A stretch of DNA of 64,000 bases from Candidatus Nitrosacidococcus tergens (GCF_902810445.1 NZ_LR778175.1:686001-750000); one strand, 5' to 3'; positions 17,000-26,540 are shown, counted from the stretch's first letter. Program-made: numbers and translations. The notes: generated from the letters alone by a model not told the origin.

Positions 17000-18184
17000 A
17001 TGAATAATAAAACCCTTGCTTTCGTTCTTTACTTGATCTTTTTTCTTAGCAGCATCTCAGTATACGGAGAGGAACAGATACATACTCATAGAGAATATAA
17101 ACAACATTTTAATTCTAAAGAAAATCCTCAATCACTCTATGCCACACAGGCTATTGATCTTAAAGCACTACTACCAATTAACAAACTGATACCAAAACTA
17201 GTTGGTGACCAAGTAGTATTTATTGGAGAGCAGCACCCTCGTTTTGATCATCACTTAAATCAACTCTCAATTATTCGTGGACTTTATCTTAAACATACTA
17301 ATCTAGCTATTGGTATGGAGTACTTCCAGCAGCCTTTCCAAAAATATTTGGATCAATATATTGCTGGAAAATTAACTACTCATGATCTAATTAAGAAAAC
17401 TGAATACTATGATCGTTGGCGTTATGATTTTAGATTATATGAACCTATCTTAAAGTATGCTCGTGCCCATCATATTCCCATTGTTGCATTAAATGCACCG
17501 ACAGAAATTGTGCAAAAAGTAGGTAGAGATGGATTAGGCAAGCTTACAACACAAGAAAAGACACAAATTCCTACAGATATTGATTTTTCAGACGAGGAAT
17601 ATGCTCATCGGTTAAAAAGAATATTTAAAGATCACCCTCAGTTTTTTGGAAGCTTCGAGACTTTTTATGAAGCCCAACTTGTTTGGGATGAAACAATGGC
17701 TGATGGAGCAGCAATTTTTTTAAAAGACCATCCAGATACTTATATGGTAGTGTTGGCTGGTAACGGGCATTTTGCTTATGGATCTGGGATTCCAAATCGA
17801 CTTTATCGTCGTTTACCGAATATAAAAACATCTATTGTATTAAATGATTGGGAAAGAACAATAGAACCCACTGTTGCAAACTATACTTTGATTTCTCAAG
17901 AGAAAGAATTACCTAATGCAGGATTTCTTGGGCTAATGTTAGAGGAGATTGTAGATCATGGGCTTAAAGTTGAGGATTTTTCTAAAGAAAGCCCAGCTAA
18001 AGCAGCAGGAATTAAAATAAAGGATAAAATTCTTGCTTTAAATGATCAATCTATTTCAAAAATGTCTAACATTAAAGAGGTGATGTGGGATAAAAAACCT
18101 GGCAATGAAATAATAGTCAAGGTAAGTCGTAGTGGGCTTATTGGAGAAGAGCAAGAATTAGTTTTTAAAGTTATTCTCAAATGA
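17000..18184 (+). CDS. ChaN family (haem-binding/TIKI-like) protein with C-terminal PDZ domain
   Basis: 394 residues from ATG 17000; an in-frame TTG at 16991 is less likely. Signal peptide (NKTLAFVLYLIFFLSSISVYG) directs export. The ChaN domain spans about 55-290 with the metal-site motifs VVFIGEQHPRFDHH, AIGMEYFQQPF and VVLAGNGHFAYGSG. A PDZ domain (about 305-390: GFLGLMLEEIVDHG, SPAKAAGIKIKDKILALND) follows. ChaN was linked to haem uptake and the superfamily includes metalloproteases; the activity here is not known. The next gene, ycgN, starts within 25 bp. Confidence 0.8.
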   Translation: MNNKTLAFVLYLIFFLSSISVYGEEQIHTHREYKQHFNSKENPQSLYATQAIDLKALLPINKLIPKLVGDQVVFIGEQHPRFDHHLNQLSIIRGLYLKHTNLAIGMEYFQQPFQKYLDQYIAGKLTTHDLIKKTEYYDRWRYDFRLYEPILKYARAHHIPIVALNAPTEIVQKVGRDGLGKLTTQEKTQIPTDIDFSDEEYAHRLKRIFKDHPQFFGSFETFYEAQLVWDETMADGAAIFLKDHPDTYMVVLAGNGHFAYGSGIPNRLYRRLPNIKTSIVLNDWERTIEPTVANYTLISQEKELPNAGFLGLMLEEIVDHGLKVEDFSKESPAKAAGIKIKDKILALNDQSISKMSNIKEVMWDKKPGNEIIVKVSRSGLIGEEQELVFKVILK

Positions 18185-18208
18185 TTTTTATATCTATTGG
18201 GGATAGTG

Positions 18209-18640
18209 ATGGTAATGCCTAGTTTTTGGAAACATAAAACCTTAAATGAAATGACTAATGAGGAGTGGGAGGCCCTATGTGATAGATGTGGTCAATGCTG
18301 TCTCCATAAATTAGAGGATGAGGATACTGGAGAGATTTTTTATACTAATGTTGCTTGTCGCTTATTAAATATCCATAGTGGTCGCTGCTCAGATTACTGC
18401 CATCGTGCACAAGTAGTTAAAGATTGTATTAGTTTGCGAGAAAATTTTAATGAAGCTTTAAGATGGCTCCCTAAAACCTGTGCTTATCGCCTTGTTAGCG
18501 AGGGAAAAGAATTATTCGATTGGCATCCACTCATTTCTGGTACTGAAGAAACAGTACACCTAGCAGGTATATCAATTAAAAGCCAAATTATTGTTTCAGA
18601 AAATGAGGTAGATGATTTAGAGGATTATATTATTGAATAG
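18209..18640 (+). CDS. ycgN: YcgN family cysteine-cluster protein
   Basis: About 143 residues. It carries CDRCGQCCLHKLEDEDTGEI with three clustered cysteines, then NVACRLLNIHSGRCSDYCHR and WLPKTCAYRLVSEGK, all typical of the UPF0260/YcgN family (zinc- or iron-sulfur-binding CxxCxxCC proteins of unknown role). Possible starts are TTG 18197, GTG 18206, ATG 18209 and ATG 18215; GGGGAT about 6 bp before 18209 favours that one. Probably cotranscribed with the ChaN-PDZ gene. Confidence 0.9.
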   Translation: MVMPSFWKHKTLNEMTNEEWEALCDRCGQCCLHKLEDEDTGEIFYTNVACRLLNIHSGRCSDYCHRAQVVKDCISLRENFNEALRWLPKTCAYRLVSEGKELFDWHPLISGTEETVHLAGISIKSQIIVSENEVDDLEDYIIE

Positions 18641-18668
18641 CTAACTTTTTAGTGTACTGATCTTAATA

Positions 18669-19094
18669 TCAATCTGCTACTAAATTAGATGAGTAATCTC
18701 TGGATGGTGCATTTTTCTCTGAGTAATCTTCTTCTTCTGATTTGTGAGTGCGACAACCCAAACAACGGGCAAATGTGGCTCGTGCAGGTCCTTTAACTAA
18801 AGTGTTAGCGGCACCTTTGACATGTCCGCTAATTGCGGTAAATGGTAAACTTGCTACAAACGCAGCAGATCCCAAAGCAGTAGCTACACCTAATACAGGT
18901 CGAGCAATAAGTAAATCCCCAAGTTTCCGGAAATAATTTCGACTTTCAGTATCTACTGGATCATCTATATCAATAGCTGCTTCTCCATCATACTCATCTC
19001 TTCCTATGCCAGATGCCAGAGCAACATTAAAAAAACTACTAATAAATATTAAGCACAGAAAATAAACAAGCTTCTTACGTAAAAAATTATTCAT
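18669..19094 (-). CDS. exported small protein of unknown function
   Basis: 141 residues with an N-terminal signal sequence (LVYFLCLIFISSFFNVALA). An acidic stretch is followed by LLIARPVLGVATALGSAAFVASLPFTA, a long hydrophobic segment seen in a family of small gammaproteobacterial proteins sometimes mislabelled multidrug transporters. A CLGCRTH motif is near the C-terminus. It probably anchors in the membrane. Stands alone, convergent with ycgN. The 270-bp gap before gpmA is AT-rich with no clear gene. Confidence 0.65.
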   Translation of the reverse strand: MNNFLRKKLVYFLCLIFISSFFNVALASGIGRDEYDGEAAIDIDDPVDTESRNYFRKLGDLLIARPVLGVATALGSAAFVASLPFTAISGHVKGAANTLVKGPARATFARCLGCRTHKSEEEDYSEKNAPSRDYSSNLVAD

Positions 19095-19363
19095 ATAAAA
19101 TTAAAGATGGTTTAAAAGTTTATAGAATGCTTCAAAATTCAATATAATTAAGATAGGGCTATTTAGCAATAATAGCTGCTTATCTTTATAATATTTTAAA
19201 ATAAATATTCCTGATAGATTATTAAGTTTATAATTATTTTTAGTAAAAAAATAAAATTTTCTATCTGTTTACTGCTTATTAATAGGTTTTTTTACATTTC
19301 TACCTTAAAGTATAGATAGGTTGTCTAGGGGGAAATTTTTATAAAAAAGGGCTAATAATTATT

Positions 19364-20083
19364 ATGCATAGAGTAACTTTGCTTCGTCATGGAGAGAGCA
19401 TATGGAATTTAGAAAACCGTTTTACTGGCTGGACTGATGTTGAGCTCTCAGAAAATGGCATCAAAGAAGCAAGCCACGCTGGTACAATGTTAAAAGATGC
19501 TGGTTACGAATTTGATAAAGCCTATACTTCGTTACTAAAGCGAGCTATTCATACTCTTCGATTAGTAGAGGATCAAATGGATATAATTTGGTTACCTACT
19601 GAAAAGCGTTGGGAGCTTAATGAGCGCCATTATGGAAGTCTGCAGGGCCTAAACAAAGCAGAAATTGCAAAACAATATGGTGCAGATTTAGTACATCAAT
19701 GGCGTCGTGGTTACGATATTGAGCCTCCTGCGTTGGATATAAACGATCCTCGTCATCCTCGGTTTGATCGGCGTTATGCCCATGTAGATCCAAGTGAGCT
19801 TCCCTTAGTTGAATCTCTAAAGACTACTCTGGATCGAGTGATGCAGTGTTGGCAAGAAAGTATTTTGCCAGATATTGCCTCAGGAAAAGAACTAATTATT
19901 GTCGCTCATGGTAATTCGCTGCGTGCACTATGCAAACATCTTGCAGGATTATCTAACGAAGAAGTGATGGAATTAGAAATTCCGACGGGTATACCGCTAG
20001 TTTATGAACTTGATGATTCATTTAAATTAATCGATCACTACTATCTTTCTGAAAAGGGTCACACCCCTGCTCACAGGGTGTGA
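19364..20083 (+). CDS. gpmA: 2,3-bisphosphoglycerate-dependent phosphoglycerate mutase
   Basis: 239 residues. LLRHGES carries the phosphorylated His9, followed by NRFTGWTDVELSENG, NERHYGSLQGLNK and VAHGNSLRAL with the second active-site histidine. The enzyme interconverts 3- and 2-phosphoglycerate in glycolysis and gluconeogenesis in the cytosol. Length and motifs are complete. The stop codon lies inside a hairpin (20058-20084). Confidence 0.95.
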   Translation: MHRVTLLRHGESIWNLENRFTGWTDVELSENGIKEASHAGTMLKDAGYEFDKAYTSLLKRAIHTLRLVEDQMDIIWLPTEKRWELNERHYGSLQGLNKAEIAKQYGADLVHQWRRGYDIEPPALDINDPRHPRFDRRYAHVDPSELPLVESLKTTLDRVMQCWQESILPDIASGKELIIVAHGNSLRALCKHLAGLSNEEVMELEIPTGIPLVYELDDSFKLIDHYYLSEKGHTPAHRV

Positions 20084-20084
20084 C
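20058..20084 (+). terminator. hairpin overlapping the gpmA stop codon
   Basis: GTCACACCC and GGGTGTGAC form a perfect 9-bp GC-rich stem with a 9-base loop, and TTTATCT follows. It includes the last codons and stop of gpmA. As a terminator it would separate gpmA from the DegS-like gene and argues against the GTG at 20080 as that gene's start. Confidence 0.6.
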
Positions 20085-20112
20085 TTTATCTACATCATTT
20101 ACTAAAAAGAAA

Positions 20113-21231
20113 ATGGCATCTTATCAAAGCAAAAGTACTTATTCTGTTTTTTTATCTCTACTTTTGCTTGTTTTATTTATTGTAACGATTAATCAGTGCG
20201 AGTCCACAGAAGTACCATCATCAAACCCTCAGCCTAGATCAATAGTAGAGCGAGGAGATTTCTCTTCAGAGGAGCAAGCAACGATTCACCTTTTCCAAAG
20301 CACTTCTCCTTCAGTAGTATTTATTACCACCCTTGCAGTACGTAGAGATTGGTTTAGTTTAAATACACAAGAGATCCCAAAAGGAACAGGATCGGGGTTT
20401 ATTTGGGATAGAGATGGTCATATTGTCACTAATTTTCATGTCATCCAAGGATCAAATGCTGCAAAGATCACTTTATATGATCATACTACTTGGGATGCTA
20501 CTTTAGTGGGTGTAGCACCTCAAGAAGATCTCGCTGTACTCAAAATTAACATTCCTCAAGATAAGATTCAACCAATTCCTATTGGACGATCAAATGACTT
20601 ACAAGTAGGGCAAAAAACCTTCGCTATTGGTAATCCCTTCGGTTTAGATCAAACGTTAACCACAGGAGTAGTCAGTGCCTTAGGGAGAGAAATTGAATCG
20701 GTAGCTAAAGTGCCTATTCGTAATGTAATCCAAACTGATGCTGCGATTAACCCTGGAAATTCTGGAGGTCCACTCTTAGATAGTAGTGGTCGTCTTATTG
20801 GGGTAAATACAGCAATTTACAGTCCATCAGGCGCTTATGCAGGGATTGGGTTTGCTATACCAGTAGATACTGTCAATTGGGTAGTTCCTGAATTAATTGC
20901 GAAGGGTAAAATTGAACAACCCAGTTTAGGGGTTGAGATTTTGCCTTCCCGAGTCATTGAAAATGTTGATATTGAGGGGGCGGTAATATTACGAGTCATT
21001 CCTGGTAGTAGTGCAGAACGTGCTAGATTAAAAGGTATGACTCGAGATTCTTTTGGAAGACTCCATTTGGGTGATGTAATTGTTACTATTGAAAACCAAA
21101 CAATACGTAACTCAACAGATGTAATTCTTGCTTTAAAACGGCGTAAGCCAGGGGAAAAGGTAACACTGGAAGTGTTCCGCAATAATAAAAAGCGAGAAGT
21201 GGAAATGAAACTTGATCCACCCTTATCGTAA
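20113..21231 (+). CDS. DegS/HtrA-like membrane-anchored serine protease with one PDZ domain
   Basis: About 372 residues from ATG 20113. One N-terminal membrane helix (VFLSLLLLVLFIVTI) is followed by a trypsin-like S1C domain with His109 (TNFHVI), Asp139 (EDLAVLKI) and Ser217 (NPGNSGGPL), then a single PDZ domain from about 280. One anchor plus one PDZ is the DegS arrangement, where the protease senses misfolded outer-membrane proteins and starts the sigma-E cascade. No rseA or rpoE is in the window, so the partner is unknown. A GTG at 20080 would add 11 residues but falls inside the gpmA hairpin. Confidence 0.85.
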   Translation: MASYQSKSTYSVFLSLLLLVLFIVTINQCESTEVPSSNPQPRSIVERGDFSSEEQATIHLFQSTSPSVVFITTLAVRRDWFSLNTQEIPKGTGSGFIWDRDGHIVTNFHVIQGSNAAKITLYDHTTWDATLVGVAPQEDLAVLKINIPQDKIQPIPIGRSNDLQVGQKTFAIGNPFGLDQTLTTGVVSALGREIESVAKVPIRNVIQTDAAINPGNSGGPLLDSSGRLIGVNTAIYSPSGAYAGIGFAIPVDTVNWVVPELIAKGKIEQPSLGVEILPSRVIENVDIEGAVILRVIPGSSAERARLKGMTRDSFGRLHLGDVIVTIENQTIRNSTDVILALKRRKPGEKVTLEVFRNNKKREVEMKLDPPLS

Positions 21232-21291
21232 TCACTAGTTTTTTATTTTCATATTTAAATTAATTTACCCTTTGATTTTTTAGGAGAAATA

Positions 21292-24200
21292 ATGTCACTA
21301 GGGGATGGATTTGCTTTAAATCATCATCAGTTTACTAGATTATTTGAGCTTGATGGCTTAGTTGAGTTAGATCAAGAATTTTTACAATCAGTAAAAAATA
21401 AAGATCCTAGCCTCTACCAGAAAACGATTGATTATCGTAACAGCAAAATCTCCTTATCACCTATTGAAGAAAGCCATTTACTTTTAGAGTTATCCCCCTA
21501 TTTAAACAGTTTTATAGGTCAGCTGTTTAATATAGAAGAAGCACTAAATGAAAGTGCTAAAAATACCTTAAGTAACGATGTTATCCTAGATTTTAAAAAA
21601 GAGTGGGTACTAAAGCGTGGGCGGCGATATCGACAACCTATTACCCAATCTTTTTCAGCTTTAGATTCTTGGCTTACTGAACGGCTTACTAAAACAGGGT
21701 TTGCGCTCTCTGATCGAGAGCTAGGGGTAGCTCAATTTGCCCAGAATTTGCTAGCTAATGAAGAAGAAAATGAAGAAATTATTCTTTCGTTTACCCAATG
21801 GTGTGTACTTGCCCTCTCTGATCCAGAAGGACAAAAAACAATTTCTGGCTGGACTAGTTTTCATCTACCACATAAGATAGATCATGCTCGATTAGTAGTA
21901 CTTAACTATGAAAAGCAGGGTAATTTAGAGCAACTACAAGCTGATCCTAAAACCTTTCGACAACGAGATGGATTTACCTTAACTGATCAGGGAATGTCTG
22001 CTCGAGAAGCTCAGGGAGAAGTACATTATTGTGTCTATTGCCATGAACATGGAGGGGATTACTGCTCTAAAGGGTTTCCTAAGAAGAAAGATCAACCAGA
22101 GCTAGGATTTAAAACTGATTCTTTAGGAGTCACTCTTACTGGTTGCCCTGTAGAAGAAAAAATTTCTGAAATGCACACCCTAAAGCGGGATGGTTATACT
22201 ATCGCTGCGCTTGCTATAGCGATGGTGGATAATCCTATGGTGCCTGCCACAGGTCATCGTATTTGTAATGACTGTATGAAAGCTTGCATTTATCAGAAGC
22301 AAGATCCAGTCAATATTCCTCAAATTGAAACTCGAGTACTGACCGATGTATTAAATTTGCCTTGGGGAGTAGAAATTTATGATCTGCTTACTCGTTGGAA
22401 TCCCTTACGTCGCTACCAATTTTTGCCTAAACCCTATCAAGGTTATAAAGTACTGGTGGCAGGTATGGGACCTGCTGGTTTTACCATGGCACATCACCTA
22501 ACCATGGAAGGGTGTGCAGTAACTGGCATTGATGGGCTAAAAATTGAACCTTTGCCAGAGAAATTTCTGAAAGAACCCATACGCAATTGGTCAGATCTTC
22601 AAGAGTCCTTGGATAAACGTATTTTACTTGGTTTTGGTGGAGTTTCAGAATACGGCATTACCGTGCGTTGGAATAAAAATTTTCTTAAACTTATTTATTT
22701 AAGTTTATTAAGACGGTCTTTATTTCAAGTCTTTGGTGGGGTTCGTTTTGGTGGTACCATCAAACTAGAAAACGCATGGGAGCTAGGCTATGACCATGTG
22801 TGTATTGCCACAGGTGCGGGGTTACCTAGGACTATTTCTATGGGTAATAGTCTTGCTCGAGGTATGCGCCAAGCTAGTGATTTTTTAATGGCACTACAGC
22901 TCACTGGTGCAGGTAAGGAAAGTAGCCTTGCTAACTTGCAAGTGAGACTTCCTGCGATTGTTATTGGTGGTGGGTTAACTGCTATTGATACAGCTACCGA
23001 GATTCAAGTCTATTACATACGTCAAGTAGAAAAAACCTTGGATCGGTATGAAAAAATGGTAGCAGTGCAAGGAGAAGAAAAAGTACGATCTGGGCTAAAC
23101 CAAGAGGATTTAGAAATTTTAGAAGAGTTTCTAACTCATGGCCGTATGGTTAAAAAAGAACGAGAAAGAGCAGCCAAAAAAAGGGAAAGCTCAGATTTTA
23201 TTTCGTTAATTCAAAGTTGGGGCGGAGTCACTATTGCTTATCGTAAAGGATTAAATGCTTCTCCTGCCTATCAACGAAACCACGAAGAAGTCATTAAAGC
23301 CATGGAAGAGGGGCTTTATTATGCAGAGGGTTTAGAGCCCCTACGAGTTGAATTAGATCAATATCATCACGTAAAAGCCCTAGTGTGCCGACAAGTGAAA
23401 CAAGAGCAAGGGCGTTGGTTAGGTGCACCAGGGGAAATTACTTTACCTGCTCGTGCTGTCTTTATCGCTGCAGGTACGCTACCCAATACCATTTATGAAC
23501 ATGAACATTCTGGAAATTTAAAACTAGAAGCGAATCACTTTCTCCCCTACGTGGAACATTCTGAAGGGTTACAACCAGTGCAAGTAGCTGATCACTGTAA
23601 ATCACCAGAGTTTGGTCCTTTCACTTCCTATGACTATCAGCAACATAAAGTTACTTTTGTAGGAGATACCCATCCTGTATTTCATGGCAGTGTGGTAAAA
23701 GCCATTGCCTCAAGTAAACGAAGTTATCCCCACATAATAAACACTCTTAAGTTATTGCATAAATCTAATCAGAGAGATAACTATCTTTCTTTTCAAGAAA
23801 AAATGGTAGATTTACTTACACCACAAATTACAGAAATAAATAAAAATAATCCTTCTGTGGTAGAAGTTTGGATAAGGGCACCTCTTGCAGCTCGAAACTT
23901 TCAGCCAGGGCAATTTTTCCGTCTACAAACCTATGAAACGAACAGCTCAGAAGTAGATGGTACAAAAATGCAAATTCCATTGCTTACGGTAAGTGGTACT
24001 GGAATTCGAGAGGATCAGATTCGATTGATGGTTTTACAATGGGGTACAGGACCTCGTCTTGTGGGTAAATTAAAGCCGGGGGATCCTATTGTACTGATGG
24101 GGCCCACTGGTGCACCTACAGAAATTCCAACAGATGAAACAGTATTAGTGATTACTGGTCGTTGGGGTGCCGCAGTAATGCTCGATGTAGGCCCTGCACT

Positions 24201-24777
24201 TAAAGCAGCAGGTAATCGAGTTATTTATATTGCTTCCTTTGGTTCAGCTTCAGATCTAGATCGGCAAGATGAACTTGAGGAATCTGCTGATCAAGTGATT
24301 TGGTGTACCAATAAAGAACCTAAAATTATCCCTAGACGACCTCAAGATATAAGTGTTATAGAATCGGATATTGTTGCTTTACTAAAGCATTACTATGAAT
24401 CTGAGAATAGTCCTATTCCTCCAGGAGAAGTCAATCGATTACTTATTATGGGATCTACTAGTTTGTTATTAGGGTTACAGACTGCTTTAAAAGATGAGTT
24501 AAAAAATGCTTTTCACCCCAATGTAAAGGCTATTGGAATGGTAGGCAGTCCGATGCAATGTATGCTTAAAGGCGTATGTGGTCAGTGTTTACAGTGGCAA
24601 ATTGACCCTGAAACAGGCAAACGTACCCGGGCAGTATTTTCCTGTGCTGAGCAGGATCAGCCTCTAGCATGGATCGATCTTAATAATTTAGTCGCACGCC
24701 AAATTCAAAACCGACTACCTGATCAGATAACATCCAAATGGTTCGATTGTATTTGCTCTAAAGAAAGTAATGCTTAA
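21292..24777 (+). CDS. large multidomain iron-sulfur flavoprotein (GltD-like plus PyrK-like)
   Basis: 1161 residues. An N-terminal helical region of about 240 residues has no clear match. Two cysteine clusters follow (VYCHEHGGDYCSK near 245 and RICNDCMKACIYQ near 325), then a GltD-like FAD/NAD(P) module starting at GMGPAG (about 391) with a second dinucleotide fold at VIGGGLTAIDTA. From about 840 comes a ferredoxin-reductase module (NFQPGQFFRL) and a PyrK-like C-terminal cysteine set (MLKGVCGQCLQW, VFSCAEQ). It should pass electrons between NAD(P)H, flavins and Fe-S clusters; the partner is unknown. AGGAG precedes the ATG. Confidence 0.75.
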   Translation: MSLGDGFALNHHQFTRLFELDGLVELDQEFLQSVKNKDPSLYQKTIDYRNSKISLSPIEESHLLLELSPYLNSFIGQLFNIEEALNESAKNTLSNDVILDFKKEWVLKRGRRYRQPITQSFSALDSWLTERLTKTGFALSDRELGVAQFAQNLLANEEENEEIILSFTQWCVLALSDPEGQKTISGWTSFHLPHKIDHARLVVLNYEKQGNLEQLQADPKTFRQRDGFTLTDQGMSAREAQGEVHYCVYCHEHGGDYCSKGFPKKKDQPELGFKTDSLGVTLTGCPVEEKISEMHTLKRDGYTIAALAIAMVDNPMVPATGHRICNDCMKACIYQKQDPVNIPQIETRVLTDVLNLPWGVEIYDLLTRWNPLRRYQFLPKPYQGYKVLVAGMGPAGFTMAHHLTMEGCAVTGIDGLKIEPLPEKFLKEPIRNWSDLQESLDKRILLGFGGVSEYGITVRWNKNFLKLIYLSLLRRSLFQVFGGVRFGGTIKLENAWELGYDHVCIATGAGLPRTISMGNSLARGMRQASDFLMALQLTGAGKESSLANLQVRLPAIVIGGGLTAIDTATEIQVYYIRQVEKTLDRYEKMVAVQGEEKVRSGLNQEDLEILEEFLTHGRMVKKERERAAKKRESSDFISLIQSWGGVTIAYRKGLNASPAYQRNHEEVIKAMEEGLYYAEGLEPLRVELDQYHHVKALVCRQVKQEQGRWLGAPGEITLPARAVFIAAGTLPNTIYEHEHSGNLKLEANHFLPYVEHSEGLQPVQVADHCKSPEFGPFTSYDYQQHKVTFVGDTHPVFHGSVVKAIASSKRSYPHIINTLKLLHKSNQRDNYLSFQEKMVDLLTPQITEINKNNPSVVEVWIRAPLAARNFQPGQFFRLQTYETNSSEVDGTKMQIPLLTVSGTGIREDQIRLMVLQWGTGPRLVGKLKPGDPIVLMGPTGAPTEIPTDETVLVITGRWGAAVMLDVGPALKAAGNRVIYIASFGSASDLDRQDELEESADQVIWCTNKEPKIIPRRPQDISVIESDIVALLKHYYESENSPIPPGEVNRLLIMGSTSLLLGLQTALKDELKNAFHPNVKAIGMVGSPMQCMLKGVCGQCLQWQIDPETGKRTRAVFSCAEQDQPLAWIDLNNLVARQIQNRLPDQITSKWFDCICSKESNA

Positions 24778-24826
24778 AAAACACTATAATAAGAAATTAT
24801 TGAAACTATCTAAGAACAATTGTGTA

Positions 24827-25753
24827 ATGATCATAAAAAAATTTTTAATCACAACACTATTATTAACAATATCTATATATGGATTGGCAGCACAAGTTAC
24901 TTTAACTGTTCCAGAACAATCTGCAGCAGGTGCATACTTTAATGTATCTTGGGATTCAATTTCTGTATCCCAAGAAGGTTTTGGTGGTTATATAACAATA
25001 GTACCTGCCGGTGCAGAAGCATATGCTCATGGTATCTTAAGTGAATCCTTTTTACAGCAGCGAGGCAAAAAAAAGGGGCAAGCTAAACTAAGAGCACCTG
25101 CTAATCCTGGACTTTATGAGGTACGCTATACCCTACTTGGGCAGATATTAGCCTCTACATCTATTATTATCACTCAGCCTAAAGTAATACTCTATGCTCC
25201 AAGCACAGTAACAATTGGCGAAAAAGTACCTATTAATTGGTCTCCTACCATAGATGATCAAGACTATATCGCTATTGCTCCTGCAGGTAGCGATAAAGAG
25301 AGTATTCAGGAAGACAAAGAAGTATATAGCCAACTTTTTAGACATGGAAAGGGTATCCAGCATATTACCTTAAGTGCACCTATGAAAGCAGGACAATACG
25401 AAATTCGATATATAATGCATGAAAGGCAACATACTTTAGTTCAGATACCTTTAGAGGTAGTGGAAGGAGAAAACAATCCTAAAGATCAAGATATAAACTC
25501 AAAGATACCTACTCAAGCTAAGGCTGGAGAAACCCTTACTATACCTAGTTTAAATAGTATTAAAAGTAAAGGGCAAAGAGTTTCTCTTGCTAAATTAAAT
25601 CAGCCTGATTTTAATTGGGTTGCGATTTCTTCTATTAGCAACAATGGGCACTTTACTTTAATCTTGCCTAAGGAAGTAGGAAGATACGAACTTCGCTATC
25701 TTGATATTCAGACTCATAGCATTTACGCTCGTACTCCTATTACCATAAATTAA
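24827..25753 (+). CDS. exported protein with repeated beta-sandwich modules
   Basis: 308 residues from ATG 24827, chosen because it begins a signal peptide (IIKKFLITTLLLTISIYGLAA). A longer frame starts at 24770, inside the flavoprotein gene. Three modules of roughly 90 residues repeat a pattern: entry TVxxGExxxxxW or similar, a middle IAIAPAGS or ITIVPAGAE, and an exit KAGQYEIRY, NPGLYEVRY or EVGRYELRY. These are typical of periplasmic or surface beta-sandwich repeats seen also in von Willebrand-type proteins. Ligand unknown. Position suggests it is cotranscribed with the flavoprotein. Confidence 0.6.
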   Translation: MIIKKFLITTLLLTISIYGLAAQVTLTVPEQSAAGAYFNVSWDSISVSQEGFGGYITIVPAGAEAYAHGILSESFLQQRGKKKGQAKLRAPANPGLYEVRYTLLGQILASTSIIITQPKVILYAPSTVTIGEKVPINWSPTIDDQDYIAIAPAGSDKESIQEDKEVYSQLFRHGKGIQHITLSAPMKAGQYEIRYIMHERQHTLVQIPLEVVEGENNPKDQDINSKIPTQAKAGETLTIPSLNSIKSKGQRVSLAKLNQPDFNWVAISSISNNGHFTLILPKEVGRYELRYLDIQTHSIYARTPITIN

Positions 25754-25762
25754 CTTTTATGC

Positions 25763-25784
25763 GAGTAGCTTACAACGGCTACTC
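25763..25784. terminator. short hairpin between convergent genes
   Basis: GAGTAGC and GCTACTC form a 7-bp stem with an 8-base loop in the 44-bp gap between the repeat-protein gene and the convergent reductase gene. T-runs are weak on both sides, so it would be a modest bidirectional terminator. Confidence 0.4.
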
Positions 25785-25797
25785 ATAGATAAAAACG

Positions 25798-26460
25798 CTA
25801 AGTATCAAACAATAAAGCATCTGGGCTAGCTCCTAGCTCAGTAAGTGCTTGGTTCACTGCTTTCATAAAGGGTGGAGGACCACAGGTGTAAAAACGTTGG
25901 CTAAAATCTGAGATTTTCTCTTTTAAAAATTCTTTAGTAACTAGCCTGTGATCATAATCAGCACTACTACTATCTGTGCAAGTGAGTATACAGCGATCCT
26001 CAAAATGAAAGCGAAGTTCTTTCTCACAGATAATATCTGCTGGAGACTTATTCGTAAAAATTAAAGTATGATTGATCAGAGATTCATGCTCTGTAAGCTG
26101 GCGAATCATAGCTAAAAAGGGAGTGATTCCACTTCCTCCAGCGATAAAAACACCAGAACCTTGATAGGTCAGGGTACCGAAAGAATCTGAAACTAACAAT
26201 TTAGCACCTGCTTTTAAAGTATGTAGTTTCTCTGTCACCCCATGATTTGGATATCTTTTAATAACAAACTCTAATACTTTATCTTCTTTTAAAGAAGTAG
26301 GGGTAAACGGTCTTCCTTCATTCTTCCATTCAGGCTCATCAATTGCTAGCTCAACCCCTTGTCCAGGTTCATAGCTTAAGTTTAGTGGTCGCTCAACGAT
26401 GAAACGCTTTACATCATGGGTTACAAACTCAGACATGAGTAGTTTTACTGGATAAGTCAT
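25798..26460 (-). CDS. FNR-like FAD/NAD(P)-binding reductase
   Basis: 220 residues. A flavin-binding barrel with YEPGQGVELAI and GRPFTPTS is followed by the NAD(P) module GVFIAGGSGITPFLAMI and the terminal YTCGPPPFM motif. This is the ferredoxin-NADP reductase superfamily without an attached ferredoxin or globin domain, so it must donate electrons to a separate protein. It may be a stand-alone flavodoxin/ferredoxin reductase. Convergent with the preceding repeat-protein gene and divergent from the transporter gene. Confidence 0.85.
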   Translation of the reverse strand: MTYPVKLLMSEFVTHDVKRFIVERPLNLSYEPGQGVELAIDEPEWKNEGRPFTPTSLKEDKVLEFVIKRYPNHGVTEKLHTLKAGAKLLVSDSFGTLTYQGSGVFIAGGSGITPFLAMIRQLTEHESLINHTLIFTNKSPADIICEKELRFHFEDRCILTCTDSSSADYDHRLVTKEFLKEKISDFSQRFYTCGPPPFMKAVNQALTELGASPDALLFDT

Positions 26461-26483
26461 AATTCATCCCATTAAGAAACATA

Positions 26484-26540
26484 AATAACTCTTTTAAAGA
26501 TTAATAGTTTTCCATTTTCCCTTAAAAGTAAAGAGTTATT
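26484..26540. promoter_or_regulatory. 11-bp inverted repeat in a divergent promoter region
   Basis: AATAACTCTTT and AAAGAGTTATT are perfect complements with 35 bases between them, in the 218-bp gap between the divergent reductase and TDT transporter genes. It might be a pair of operator half-sites; no regulator is adjacent. Confidence 0.25.
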
